In this document: positions 36,978 to 49,810 of the stretch, one piece after another
How the letters are laid out: every line of letters starts with the position of its first letter
Numbering within the stretch: position 1 is the first letter of the stretch
Origin: Ptiloglossa arizonensis
Lineage: Eukaryota; Arthropoda; Insecta; Hymenoptera; Colletidae
Direction of reading: 5' to 3'
NCBI RefSeq assembly: GCF_051014685.1
Contig: NC_135060.1
Span: 5,394,001 to 5,458,000 of the forward strand
DNA: 64,000 nt
Program-made: the position numbers and the translations under genes
The notes under the pieces: model-generated
Database searches by the model: none
The model's input: the letters and a program-made list of their open reading frames with translations, nothing else
What the model was told of the DNA's origin: nothing

Positions 36978-37502
36978 ATTCCTTTGGGCCTCCTACGTCG
37001 TTCCACCCTGTATCTATATATATATACATGTGTATATATCTCGCGACGGCGTTCCTACGTCGATATTACACCGGGATTTTCTGCTCTTTGTTTTAAACGG
37101 GGCATTTGTCACGGGTACGCGGGAGCTCCGAGGAAAGTTGAGAGGGGGTGGTGGCGGCGGTGGCGGTGGCGGTGGTGTCTGGTGCGCGGAGGCGAGGCGG
37201 TGCGCGGAGGCGTTTGATCGGTCCTCGCGGAAGAGCGCCGATACAATTGCGCGGGATATCGCGCAGAGGGGGACGAGACGGACGAGAGCTGCCTCCACGA
37301 CGCGAAATCGATGTCCACTTTTTACCCCTACGCCGTCGAGAGATTTTGCGATCGCGCCACGGCTATTTATTACAGGCCCGAGCTGACCCTACCCCGTTCA
37401 CCCCCCCGCACCCGCCCCCGCCGCTCGATCCGTAACCAGGAATTTATTGGGTACCAATGGGTGGCCACCGAGGAACCGATGTTCGGCGATGATCTGTGGC
37501 CG
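36978..37502 (+). CDS. candidate first coding exon (N-terminal 64 codons), unassigned
   Basis: After the acceptor at 36977 comes about 330 nt of leader (with a TATA/TGTATA simple tract near 37014-37040 and at least one short upstream ATG frame at 37028). ATG 37311 then opens a frame preceded in-frame by TGA 37215-37217, so it is a credible true start. The frame begins MSTFYPYAVERF, passes through a Pro/Arg-rich stretch (about residues 22-40) and an acidic, aromatic end, EEPMFGDDLWP. It meets a GTAAGA donor at 37503 exactly after codon 64 (phase 0). The composition is protein-like, with no simple repeat. I do not recognise the family. An alternative N-terminus of a developmental regulator with a long first intron would fit the setting, but that is inference. 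No downstream exon is visible in this window. Confidence 0.45.
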
Positions 37503-39660
37503 GTAAGACACCCTCCTTAATTCCAGCCAAGCTTACTCTATTTACCGTTGCTCCACGGGGTTATCGTGCCCTGTAAAGGCCCGCCCTGCTATCATTCCCC
37601 GGGGAAATATTTCGTAGTTCGCGCGGAGCCGCGCTTAAACGCGTTTACATGCGCGCCGGGAGAGTTTTTATTTCGGTTTTACCTCGTTTCTCTCGGTTTC
37701 CCTCTTCTTTTCTTCTTTTTTACACCCTCCCCCACTCTGCCCTTTCCACCACCGTCTCCTCCTCCTCCTCTACCTCCCCTTTTTCGTTTCCTTTACCGTC
37801 CCTTTTTACGCAACCGCGCGATTTCTCCTCGCGGTTGAGAATTCCTAGGTCGCGATACAAACCCTTTGCCTCGTCCCCCGCCCCACTTCGGTGTTCTCCA
37901 GCCTGTTTCGACCCAGTCCTCCAGGCTCTGGGAGATATTTATCGAATCAAACTTCTCCCGCGGTGTTTCACGCCGCCAGGAGAAATTGATTTTCCGTCTG
38001 TGTTTACGGCGCTCGCGTCGAAGGGTTCCTTCTGGGACGAGTCGAGCGTGTGTGTATATACGTGTGTGTGTGTATTTTTTTTTGTTCGGAGACTGGAGGG
38101 CACTGGGGCGATCACGGATAGTCAATGACGGTCGATGATTCCTGGTTTCGAACCGGCGATTTTTTCGAGGGAGTCTGGCAATCGTTGTTGCCCTCTCTAT
38201 TTTTTTCTTTATTTTCGTAGAGGCAATTCTAGAGAATTTCTCGAACAGTCTTGAAAATAGTCTTCTTTCGGAGAATATAAATATAACTTTCAGCTTCGTT
38301 TGTCGATCGTTTCGATAAAAAAAAGTTTTCCATCGAACGACGAAACTTGTTCAAAAACCTCTTATTAAAAGCGTCGGAGTAACAGGGTTTAGAATAGGAA
38401 CGAGCCACGACGAATTCGCGAAAGACAAGGAACCATCGAGAGAGTAACCGGATCAATGACGAGGCGTCTACAGCTGCTCGCCTGGAAATACAAGCTGGTC
38501 GTTTTCAACATTTTCCCTAAAGGTAATCGGACAACGCAGAATTCGTCGTATCTCGTGAATTAAGCACGAACGAAACACGTTTGCGTAAACTCTTTCGAAT
38601 GTTGAAAATTTTGCATCGTTTCTCGAGAAGAAAAGTCGAAACGCTTTCGCGGAAGTGTTCTCGAGCGAACACTCGAAACGAATTAAAAAAGAAGGTACAC
38701 CTTTCGTCGAACGTTATTCATTCTTTGACGGCAAAAGAGAATTTTACATATATATATATATATATATTTCGTTGATTCGTTCTCCAAATATTCGAACACG
38801 CGCTAAAATTCATGTCGGCAGGGATTCTTTTCGGTCGAGTATGCTTTCTTAGAGCAAATACATATTTCCACTCCAATTTAAAAGTTTCCCCCGTCACTCG
38901 AAACCCGTGTCACGCGAACCCTTCGTCACTCTAGTCTTCGCGTCACCGAAACAGATTCACGCACTGAAACACAATTCTCTAAACCTTTCCCTGCCTTATC
39001 ACCCATCATCCCTACTTCGGAAACCCTTAAAAATCCAAGCTCGGAGGGATGTTCGACCCTCGAAACGTAGCCAAGACTTCTCTCTGCGAATATTTATTTA
39101 ATCACGAGACAAGAATATTTTTCTACGTGGAACTGTTCACTGTGTCGACTCCCGTGGGATGTCAACCAACGATCGATCATCGATGTACTCGATTTCTCCT
39201 CGATCCTCGATCGCGTAATAATTTCTGACCCGGTGTAACAATTATTATCCAGCCAGCTGTAAACTGGCTATAAATATCGCTTGATGAATAATAGAACCTT
39301 TCTTACTCGAACGTTTCGTTGTATTTGAAAATAACAATACGGCCACCGTTGGGGTCTCTGTTCTATCGGTGGCACTGGGAAGGATTCGTGCTTCGTTTAA
39401 GGTCTTAGCAGAAATATCTGCTAGAGATTTGAATAATAAAACGAGCTTCTTTCGAAAGGAATATCAAATTAACCGAAAGGATAAAGTTAGGTTAGGTTGT
39501 CGTACGGTTTGAATTTAGGACAAGCTTCGAATCAGTCAAAGTTGAGAATTTCTAGGATATATCCGTGTAGAATATTCCTTCCTCCAGCGAATCCTTTTAC
39601 AACGATTGAACCTAAGTCGCTTCTTAACAATTTGGCAACGATCTACGTCTGCGTATCTGT
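37503..39660. other. probable start of a long intron; no gene seen
   Basis: Starts with the donor of the candidate exon, then pyrimidine-rich DNA (CTCCTC near 37756-37770), TG/TA simple sequence (38048-38073), a TA run (38749-38768) and AT-leaning DNA. A solo mariner-type end (GAACGACGAAACTTGTTC) lies at 38335-38352. Confidence 0.45.
38905..39070 (+). repeat. dispersed direct repeat, copy 1
   Basis: Shares ordered words with 42258-42450: a CGTCACTCTAGTCTTC-like start, AGATTCA, ACACAATTCTCTAAAC or ACACGATTTCCTAAAC, CTATCATCC-like, AAACCCTT, ATCCAA and GGGATGTTC or GGGATATTC. Diverged. It may be a fragment of an unclassified transposon. Confidence 0.6.
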
Positions 39661-39797
39661 TGAGTTGTTCGAGAAGTCATTTTGTTTTTTTTTTTTTGTG
39701 AAAATGAAACACGATTTTTTTTAGAGCGTATAAACATTTTATTAAATTGTACATTCTCCGTTTTGGAAAACGAAATTACTTTACGAACAACCCGATA
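39661..39797 (-). mobile_element. MITE-1 copy 4
   Basis: Begins GAGTTGTTCGAGAAGTCATT and ends TTTACGAACAACCCGATA. Inverted ends of about 25 nt flank the shared interior (AAAATGAAACACGATTTTTT, ATTCTCCGTTTTGGAAAACG). Confidence 0.8.
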
Positions 39798-40432
39798 TAA
39801 CGGGTGAGTCTATAAGAACGACTGTTGGAAATAATTCGTTGTACATTGACTTCGTAAAAAGTGCATTTGCAAGTGCAAGTGCATCTTGCGTTCTACGGGA
39901 TCGATCTGACGGATGTGTTTTAATTTTGTTATAATTAAACTCGTAGTTTTCGAGACGTCGGGATAACCTTGAACTTCTTAAACGGCTCCGTATATTTTTC
40001 TCTGAGCTAAGTAGCCGCTAACAAGACGAACTCAACGACTTTGTAAGGTGACTTTCCATTGATCTTGAACTTAAAACGAAACGCAAATTTGTGGAGAATA
40101 ACTTGGTCGTTTACATTCAACGAATCTGTTCAAAGTATGTGCAAAGTATGTAGGTTCCCTTATCGCGTTCTCCGCCACGGATTTAGAATTACCAGAGAAG
40201 TAACAGATCGTTGTTACCTCGATCGAACATAATTCACGCAACGGACACGAACGTTGGTACGTAAAAAGTTATCCGTTTAATGTTTACGATACTTTGAGCG
40301 TCTACTTCGCCCGCGTTACTTTCAATATTGAAAATAAGGGACGGAATTACCCTTCGCAAGTTTTCGTATCGTTTGAAGGTTCAAGGACACTGGAACGTCA
40401 CTTTAATGTACAAAATAATAAAAAAATATACA

Positions 40433-40565
40433 TCGGGACGTTCGGAAAGTAATTTAGTTTTTCTCGAAAATGAAACACGATTTTTTCAGAGTGTACAAAC
40501 ATTCTATTAAATTATATATTCTCCGTTTCGAAAAACAAAATCAAATGGTTTTTCGAACGGCCCAA
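40433..40565 (-). mobile_element. MITE-1 copy 5
   Basis: CGGGACGTTCGGAAAGTAATT at one end, TTTTTCGAACGGCCCAATA at the other, with the family interior between. Same orientation as copy 4, about 640 nt away. Confidence 0.8.
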
Positions 40566-42257
40566 TATATATATACGTAGTCGCACGAAAAACTTAAAGT
40601 TACCTCGATGTTACGGAAAGTATAAAATATAAAAGATCGAAACGCATTCACCCGATGAGTGGCATCGAATCGAAGAAATTTCATTCGGAAGATTTTTTTG
40701 CCAGAAAGTCGATAGATAACTCGTTATTTCACGCGGTGGTTTAACCGTCACGCCTGTACAATAATTTACGTTAAATAAATTCCTCGAATACCGAACGTCA
40801 CGAACGTCTACGTCTCCGTATGAATGTACAGCGAGGAAAGCCGGAAAAGGCGAGTGTTTTATTATCCGAAAATTCTCTTATCTAGACGTGTTGCCCCTAT
40901 TGGTTCGTGGAATCGAGTTTTTCCGCTGTGTATTTATCGCTCCCGTAGCGTTATCGCGTATTAATATTTCGTTGCAATTACGGCACGTCGTGGAAGAATT
41001 TTGAAAAACCGTGAACGATGTACACCGTAACGGCCGCGAACATTTAAATGCATTTGCCGGCGTCGATCACGTTGAAACGCTATTACGCTTCGACGATAAG
41101 TGACAAAGACAAATAGCAATTTCACGAGTCGATTGCTGTTTACCTGCTAAGCGTTGAAATTTATGCGCGCGTATAACAAAACTCGGCTACCAAGTGATTC
41201 GAGATGCGAACTAAATTCCAAGTACTTGGAAGTAGAATTTCAAGCGTCCCGTGGAATCGTTCCAGGTTTCGTTCCCGGTTTTACGATACCAGGCGCCCCG
41301 CGCCAAGAGGAAATATCAATTTCCGTGAACATTATTCGATTAAACGATATGCATCGAATTAATTCGAAACGACAAGCATCAACGTGTACCGTTTCCAGCC
41401 GATGGGGGCTTGTTCTTTTTCGAGCGCCAATTGTCGCTTCTGTGTATATACGCGATTCCAATCTCTGTTCCGCGTTAAATACGGTTCGCGGGACTAAATG
41501 TTTCTTGTCCAACGTGTAACAATCGATGCGTGTCACGCGTCGAATTAATCCCGCCCGATCGACGAATATAAAAATTGCGCGCAACGTACAATAACGAACG
41601 GTTCGTCGAGACTCGACTCGGAAACTTACGGAGCGAATAACGCAACGGTGGCTCGCAAGTTTGGCGAGAGATTTAAAGCTTCGAAGGTATTCAAAGGTGA
41701 ACGATTATCGAGAAAGTGTCGAGAGCTCGCGTAGCTTCTAATCGGTGGTGGAATCGGAGCCAATGATTCAGAGGAATGTAAAAACGAACGAGTCGCGAGG
41801 GCGATCCGAGACGAGTCCAAAGAAAGATCAGTGACGAGAGGGTACGAGGGATCGGAGGATAAACAAATAACGTTTCGAAATGTACGGACCGAGTTTCTTA
41901 ATTTACGATCGACCGCTCGAAGAACTACGACCTATTTTGGGAGAATTCGCAACCGTCGATGACAGAAATGAAAAAGCAACGTATATACGCGAAATTAGGG
42001 GTCACTCGGTGGAATAACAGCCGGCGGTACGCTCGAAATTCGCGCGGGTGCTTATTAAAATGAAAACTTAGCGTAACCGTGGTTGTACCTAACAAAATAC
42101 CGGTCAGGTTTGCGCAAGACCGAAATTAAACAATAGGATATATCAGCGGTACGGAAATGAAACAGTCAAGGATCTCAAAGTCACCGCACCTTCGCGACGC
42201 TTCTGTGTACACATTTCTCGTTCCCAACTCAACCTTCCAACGCGGCATCCAAATCCC
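40566..42257. other. no gene; candidate regulatory stretch at 41100-41320
   Basis: The part 41100-41320 (AAGTGACAAAGACAAATAGC, GTTTACCTGCTAAGCG, a GCCCCGCGCC end) is complex and may be regulatory. The remainder is ordinary CG-rich non-coding DNA. Confidence 0.35.
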
Positions 42258-42450
42258 ACGTCATCGCGAAACGCGCATCATCCAAACTTTACGTCATTCT
42301 GGTCTTGCGCCATAGGTACTTCAAACTAGATTCATACCCCAGAACACGATTTCCTAAACTTACTCTCTCCTATCATCCATTCCGCTCATTGCAAAACCCT
42401 TGGAAACCTATCCAACTTCCACCGAAGGGATATTCAAACTTTAAGTCGTT
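42258..42450 (+). repeat. dispersed direct repeat, copy 2
   Basis: Partner of 38905-39070 in the same orientation, 3.3 kb away. Confidence 0.6.
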
Positions 42451-45250
42451 ACCGGTTCATCTTTATATCGTTATCGTATCGAATATCCTACCACTGTATC
42501 TTCGACGTGTTCGTTTCTGTCGTGGGTAGTGCGTGGAATTATCGAAATTGAAAACAGAGAACGCTCGATGGATTTACTCTCAGTTATTTCGGATAGAAGC
42601 TGTTTACACTTGAAAAGGTTACGAGTGAATCGGTCAGCAGGTTAAACGTGACTGTACAAGTTATACCCAAAAGAAAAATAACACGACTCATCGATCGTAC
42701 AAGTATCGTCAAGAGACAATATTGCAACATTTGAACAATATTTCACGTCATTTTCGAGCGTAGAATCTCGATCGGTTCCGAGTACGCTAACGTTTCGCTC
42801 GATTATTTAATCACCGTAGAATAACCTTCTATTGTTACACGGAGCACAAAGTACCGTTGTACTTTGTCCCGAGGGATTTTCTTACGTCAGGTGGCACGTT
42901 AAAAAGAAGTTCAATTCCAACACCGACCAACAGATGTCGCTATTCGAAGATTCGACTCGCGCGTTGCGAGGGAGGGGGAAACATCTCGACCAATAGGGTA
43001 CCTACTCCTCGTAGGATGATTTCCTTCGACTTTCGACAATACTGTAAATTCATCTTCGATAAAAGTACAATTTCATTTTCGTTTTGTACCGTTCCTCTGT
43101 ACACGGTGAATTCGACATTCCCGAATCTGAATGCCAAATCTGGAACGTTCTTCACTCTACTCGACTGGGTTGTACTCCATAGGGATGTTGAATTATTGAG
43201 ATCAACCGACTTTATGTATTTATAGAAACGTTTTCACGAGGACACGATCCTGTTCTTCAAAGTCTCGTTCGATAATTTACTTCGAGTCCGCCGGTTTTAA
43301 CCTGCTCCCTGCGTACAGTTGTTTAATAAATCATTTAATACGCGAAACGGATATGCTTCCTTGGCGATCGTGCATCGAATGGAACGTTATCGTTCGATCG
43401 AGTATTTATACACGTATACCTATTCTGTGGGAAATTGTTTCCTTCGATGTAACAAACAATTCGAACCGACGTCACGTGTCGTGGCATCGGGACGATCGAT
43501 TATAAATATTTCTTCGCAATTTTAACGTCAGCGTCTTCGACGAGTGCAACGATTCTATTTGGACGTTTATTTATATATATCTCGGGAGCGCAAGTTCTTG
43601 AATAACTTTGACGAAATTGGTAATTTTCTATCGATCGGGGAAGAGTTTAGCGGAAATTGAACGAGTTTGTTCATTTGTTTGTTCGGTTGCGCTCCGATCT
43701 CGAAACCGGGCGTTCTTCGCTATTTACGATACACGTAGGTATGCTTTTCATCACAGCGGGTAATTCCCTCAACTGTATCTCTTCCTGCCAATTTTGGAAC
43801 AGCAGGTCTGGTAATTCCTCGATCATTATCACGCAGTGCTTTCCTATGTGTCTTTGTGGCTACTTTTCGCAACTACTTTCCAACCTTTTCGTGTCTAGTC
43901 ATCGTAAATAAAATCCTTTTCGCAGCGCGAAGTTAAGTTCACCATTCCCCTGCCCGGCAAATTATACAACTTTCGTTGGAAAGAATTTTTGATAATTCTA
44001 AATACAGAGACGATACGATGAACGATAAAGCCAAGTGCGACGGACTGTAACGGGTGACGGGAAATTTTCCGGCTCGGATGTGAGTTTTATGGATAAACGG
44101 ATTATACGAACGCGATTCGAGGAATACCCACCGTGTCGAATTGTTCTAACAAAAACACGGGACACGAAGTGAATATTATACGTACGAACCGGTTTCAAAA
44201 TATTGCCCACCACTGTCGACTTCGGTGTCAAATCGATGTAATATTGTTCGATGGATGGGATTACACGGAATTGAATACTCGCGATGGACTTTAAATCAAA
44301 TTTATATTCCGATAAAATCCCGTGGTACGAAAAATCCAAGACTAAGATTCATAGAACGGTCGGTGCGCCGTGATTGAACGCAACCGTCGAACGAATTTCC
44401 TTGCAATTTCCTCGAGTAACGAACATATCGCTCGTATCGCCGATACGAGAACAAACATTGTAAAAGTATTCTCGTATTTAACACGTCGACGGAGTAATAC
44501 GGTAATTCTCGCTTTCGAGTGGCAAAATCGGGCCGCTCGGTTCGCTCGAAAGCGGGGCTAGTAGCGATTTTTATCTCCAGCCGAAGCATCGAGCTAATTA
44601 TTCCGAGCCGAAACTTTAAAGCACGCGCTGTATCGATGTATCGACCACTGGTGTAACATAAATACGTTTACACTTTCTATTGTAACTTTACAACTTTTTA
44701 TTGTAATTTTCTATTGTAAAATATGTCCCAAAACTCGCTATTCTTAATTATACCTCCCGTAGAATCGTATCTCAAAATCGTTGGACCACGTTCGATTGAA
44801 AATAATAATTCGTACGAGTTTGGGCTCGAGAGTTTTCATTCGAAGAAGATCGCAGATCTCGCGACGATACTCTCGCGAAGATACGTAATTAATTTTCATC
44901 GAAATCGAATCGCAGGACCGTGGAAACGTGAACAGAATGCGCGATAATTGCGTCCTTTGGATCGAGAGAGAGAAAAAAAAAAGGGAAAACAGAAAAATGG
45001 TTGCTCGAAAGCGGGTACTGGTAACCGTAAACATTTCCAACGCGTGAATGAACGTTTCGAGGGAGTGGGATCGGTTCGACGTTGAGCACGAGCAAGTGTT
45101 TGCGACAGTGGTGTATAGGATCAAGTGAATATTTACGTTTGGATATTGGCCGCGAGAGAAGAGCGACGAAGAGCGACGAAGAGCGAACGGATTGTAAGAA
45201 TACGCGCGGGGTTGGCTCACGATGACACGTGACACGAGTACGCGATGTTC
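42451..45250. other. no gene seen
   Basis: AT-leaning non-coding DNA. CCAACAGATGTCGCTA at 42927-42942 is a CTCF-like word. No recognisable coding frame or RNA. Confidence 0.55.
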
Positions 45251-45260
45251 GCGCGAGGGC

Positions 45261-45318
45261 TTAAAAGTGCAACGCGATTGAAGATCAGTCGGTCGAATCG
45301 AGAGTTAGTCGAGAGTCG
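45261..45318 (+). promoter_or_regulatory. candidate core promoter (TATA-like, Inr, DPE)
   Basis: TTAAAAG at 45261, the arthropod initiator TCAGT with A at 45287 (26 nt downstream) and AGTCG at 45314-45318, exactly at +28 to +32 where the DPE (RGWYV) belongs. Downstream is a purine-rich leader (45330-45400), then a 34-codon ATG frame (45404-45508) of no known family. Spacing fits metazoan core promoters well, but the words are short. Confidence 0.35.
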
Positions 45319-45939
45319 AGAGTTCGTCAAGAGAAAGAGAGAGAAAGAAAGAAAAAGAGAGAAAAAAAAGAGCGACCAAGAGCAAGAGAGAAAGAATCCA
45401 GAGCATGTTGACCCGCAAGTCGCGGTCGTATCGCAGAGTCGAGCTGCGAGGAGCGTTCGTGACTCGCGTTTCACCATCTAACTTCCATTATTATTCGATT
45501 ACGCTTTAATTTCATATTTCGCTGGAACGTATGTACATACATTACCAATAAGAATGAAAAGTTTGCATCGGTTCGTCCATCGCGTTGTTGGCTCTCCCGG
45601 GCAGAGGTTCCGCGATATCGTTCGGTCGGCTCGGTGTAGATTTCCGGTTTTTTTCATCCGGTCGCGTCGCGGTTCGTGTTTTCGTGTTTTCGTTCGAACA
45701 ACCCGACAAAGCGGTTCACGGAGCACATTTGTGCAACATTAGTTTCTCGGTTTTGGCCACGGTACGCGGTGTCGAAAGTTTGGCGGGAAAATTGTCAGAC
45801 AGCCCCGTGCAGCTATTGCGGGCGACTCAGTTGCGTGGAATATTCCGCGCGGAACGGGACGACGGAGGTTTGGTAGCGCCATGCCAGACTCGCGATATAT
45901 TTAGGGGTCGTGGAGAAAGCACGGTGAAAAGTTCGCACG
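45319..45939. other. purine-rich leader-like DNA, no gene identified
   Basis: GA/GAAA-rich at 45330-45400, then CG-rich sequence. TGGTAGCGCCATGCC at 45871-45885 is a CTCF-like word. No clear splice donor pairs with the promoter candidate. Confidence 0.4.
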
Positions 45940-46440
45940 TGTAAAGAGCGTCGTTCCAACGACGGGCCGCATTCTGGCTTCGTTCCTCGGCTAAGTCGCA
46001 TGACAGAGTAATCGTACGTTATTGCACCGCGGCGTGGCCCGAGTACCGCGAGACAGTTTGAAAACCAGGCTATTGGCGTGGTAACGTAACCGACACTTGC
46101 ATAAACAACAAGCCACCCGGTTTAGGTACAATCGATTCGAGCGGTAACCTCCGCGTGCGGTGCGCTTATCGGGCGACCCGCGTCAACCGTAATCGTAATC
46201 GCGCATGGTTCTGCTTTCCTCGTGTAAAATCACGTGTATTCGTTTCCTTTCTTGCCCCCCCACCCCCCACTTTTTCTCGAGTTTTACCTCGATACACGCG
46301 CGTCACGTGGCTCAGGGACGGGTACCCCGCCGCCATAAATCGACGTTTCCTTCCAGCCGCGGTGCGGACGACGATGGAATTTTAAAGGAGCCACGAAACC
46401 TTGCGTTCGCGCTCACTTTTAATTCCAAAGTGAATTATGG
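45940..46440. promoter_or_regulatory. candidate conserved non-coding block
   Basis: Complex sequence with few repeats (AAACCAGGCTATTGGCGTGG, CATAAACAACAAGCC, CGCCATAAATCGACG, TTTAATTCCAAAGTGAATT). A CCATAAA word of the Abd-B type occurs at 46332-46338. Only a C/T run at 46251-46275 breaks it. No protein frame is recognised. Confidence 0.35.
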
Positions 46441-49400
46441 ATATTACGCCCTTTGAACCCGTGCCCCACCTTTCCGGGACGACGAATTTTCGTTGCTCGG
46501 TAATGGCGACGGTTACGGTGAAACGTATTCGCGAAACCGTGTATACGCGGTGTGTTGGCCGAAATAAACGGTGAAAATAACACCGTGTTAAGTTTTCGAT
46601 GGAAACGCTCGATCGTTCGAGAAAACAATTACTGAACGGTAGAGCAATCCCTCGATAAGTTTCGTCGTTCGATGAATCTTACGGACGATCTGTCGCGTAC
46701 TTGAAACCGGGGTAGAATTTTGTTCGCACGACTCCTCGGTTTTCGGGGAAATTGATTTCGAAAGTGCACGGAGGCTCGCTTCTTTAACGTATTTATATTT
46801 CACGGATCTTTCGGCGTGCTACTGCTGTACTTGCACGCAAAATGGACACAGTCCGCTGCGAAGAATAGTAATAATTATTTAACGATCTTCACGAGCGTAA
46901 ACTTGCAAGCTTTTCGCAGGTTGCAGGGAGTTTCGTCTTACAGGACGACGATTTGCTGGAAAATCGTATTCGATTCGATGTTTCTCCGATTTTCAACGAT
47001 TGATCTCCAAAGTGATCTTTTAGATCTCTAAAATCGAGCAAAACGGATCTTGTAATCGATTTCGAGGCGATAGAACTTCGTTCCACGTTCGATACGACCG
47101 ATCACCGTGGAATATCATTTTTGTTTTTCGTTTAGTATAAATTCGACGAACGAACCGTCGAATCGAATCGGAGAATACGTTTCCCATTTCGGTCGGTGTC
47201 GCGCGTTTTGGGTCATCCTGTACAAGGGTCGAGCGAGGCAACTCCACCGCCTAAAATATTTCTCTCATTTGTATCAACAAAGTGAAACGTTTCGCATGTG
47301 GCTGGTACGATTTCGGCCGGGCCTATAAAACGAGCACGACGCAATTTCTTTTATCGCGCGTTTCTTTTTTCTTTTTTTCTTTTTTTTTTTCGTCGAAAGG
47401 ACGACGGAGGTCGGCTTGATTTTTTTTTAAAGCGGTATTACATTCCCTCTTGGGTTGAATTGCAGCCTAGGCCGAGAGTAAATAACTTTACGGGGTGAGC
47501 TGGAAATCGTGACAGAACTAAGGACAGATTTTCTTGTAAGAAAAATGTGCCCGAGCAACGGGAGATGTCTCTTATTTTTTTTTTTTTTTTTTCGTTTTTT
47601 CCTTTTTTTCGTTCACGCGCGAGTCTTCGGTCTCAATGAAAACGACATCGAAGCTCGGCCCGAGCACGTGTGCATTTAACTCTGAATTATTAATTGCACG
47701 TTTGCTTTACGTGTCTTATCTCGAAACCGTGACGCGATTAACCAATTCGCGCGGTGTGTGTAACAAAAACTCGAATCGTCGGATCGACGCTAATTTAATA
47801 TTTCGACACGAATTTTTCTAGATTTTTTAGCTTCGCGTGGATTGTACGAAACGTGTACGATCGATGTGGTCGTTCGTCATCGAAGGATGCACGAATTCTT
47901 CGTTGGACGCGCGTAACGAGGAACAAACGGACTGACAAACATTCGAGAAAAGACATTTGCGTTTGCGAACCGTTTACGAAGAAATAACCAAGGTCTGTCG
48001 AGAAGCCAAGAATTAATTATACCGTTCTGTCCCGACGGTGATCCAATTTGGTCGACGATGATGAAATAAAGATTCGCGTTACAATGTTGAATCTACGATG
48101 TGGTAAATTCATTTCACCGACGAAAAATGTTGCGCATTTTAATTGCCCGTTTGAGTTACACCGGGGCTCCACTTTTCCAATTTACAGGGAAAAGGACGAG
48201 TAACGCGGTGGCACGATTAAATTTCTAAAATATATTACGAACGGACGAAAATTAAGAACAGATGTAACCGTTAACGAACCAAATAACCGTGTTAATTTCC
48301 TCGATATCGTTCCACCGTCTTTCAAAACCTCGTGTATCTCTGTACTGGGTGTTCGTCGTTCGGAATCATTTCTATCTATCAACGTTACGTCGATTCGCGT
48401 TCAATTTGCACGGTAAAGGATCCGGTAAAACTGTCGCACGATAAAAGAACAAAAACGAGGGAATGGAAACATTTCCAAAGATTTCTCCCGCCCATTGAAC
48501 TCGATAACGAAGCTTTCGAGTGTTCGGGTACGGTCGAAGGATTTCCCAAGAATCGATCGTTCATCGTTTCATCGATGAATCGAGGTAGCGATAAAATAGT
48601 ACCGTTTACCGATAGGAGTGCGAGAAACATTTCACACCGGGCTCGAAATCCCTAACGTCGTCCGTACAGTGGACGATAACGCAAGAAAGACTCGTTGGCT
48701 CCGGTGTTCTCGACGACAGCGCGCGCAGCGTTCGTGTTAAAGGAAGCTCCGCGACTTCCGGAGTAGTCCCTAGACGATGGGGGAAAGATTGTTCCTTTTT
48801 CTCGCGGCGGACCGCGACGAGAAAAATTCATGTCGGTTAATATAGTAATCCCACGGCGAGTTTCGCGTTTTGAAGCTCTAACGGGCACGGTGGTGGTCAC
48901 GATAGGGAAGAAGACGTCGTCCGCCCGCTCGCTCGTATTTGCTTTCCATTCGAGTGAAATAATCCACTTAAACGATATCGTTCCATATTTTCCAACGCGG
49001 TGAAGTTACGAGCGGTACGCGAGCCAGGGACAATGACGAGCGAAACGAAGAAAAGTGGAAAACAAAGAACTCTCTGGGTGGGTGACGATGGGGGGAAATT
49101 ATCTGGCTCCACACGTTCGAATTGTGTGCAGAGACGGGAGAAAGAAAGATCACTCCTGGAAAGGATCGCGACTCGTATCGCTCGGGCTTCTCAAGATACG
49201 GCTCGAAAAAGGTACACCCGAGGAGGAGTATACCTCGCCCTTTTATTTTTTACGAAACCTCGGCCGGTTTCCAGCGAGACCGAATACAACGCGTAGGTAT
49301 TTTTTTAGCGCCGCTAACTTCATTCAAGGGGTGGAACTAACCTCCACGGTTTCAGACTTCCGGTGCTCGCGTGAAAACTATCGGCCGCACGAGAAAGTCT

Positions 49401-49604
49401 TTCGCGGAGAAATTTTCTACTGTTTTTTTTCCCTTCTTTTTTTTTTTAAACAAACACGATCCACGCGCGAACGTTCACCAACGGATTTTCAAAATTCCGA
49501 TCGCGAGGAGTTCGAGAACTCGTCGTTTGGGAAACTGGGGATTCCGATGGGGATTCTTATAATTGTTTCGTGTTTTTAATAGTCGATACGATGCACGATA
49601 CCGT
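46441..49604. other. no gene seen
   Basis: CG-rich non-coding DNA with a mariner-type solo end (TCGATAAGTTTCGTCGTTCG at 46653-46672) and T runs at 47367-47393 and 47574-47592. Confidence 0.55.
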
Positions 49605-49810
49605 TACGAATTATAAATGCGGCTAATTGTGAATTATAAATAAATATACCGTCGAGTCTTTTCGAAGATTTTGGGAATACAGGTGGTAAAGGTAATTATC
49701 CAATTTTACTCAATAGAATTGTAAACGTGGCTAATCGTGAATTATAAATAAATATACCGTGCAGTCTTTTCGAACATTTTGAGAATACGGATGGTAAAAA
49801 TAATTTTGGA
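49605..49810 (+). repeat. two-copy tandem duplication, 108-bp period
   Basis: GTGAATTATAAATAAATATA recurs exactly 108 nt later, followed in both copies by AGTCTTTTCGAA and a GGAATACAGG or AGAATACGG stretch and a TGGTAAA word. Confidence 0.85.
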
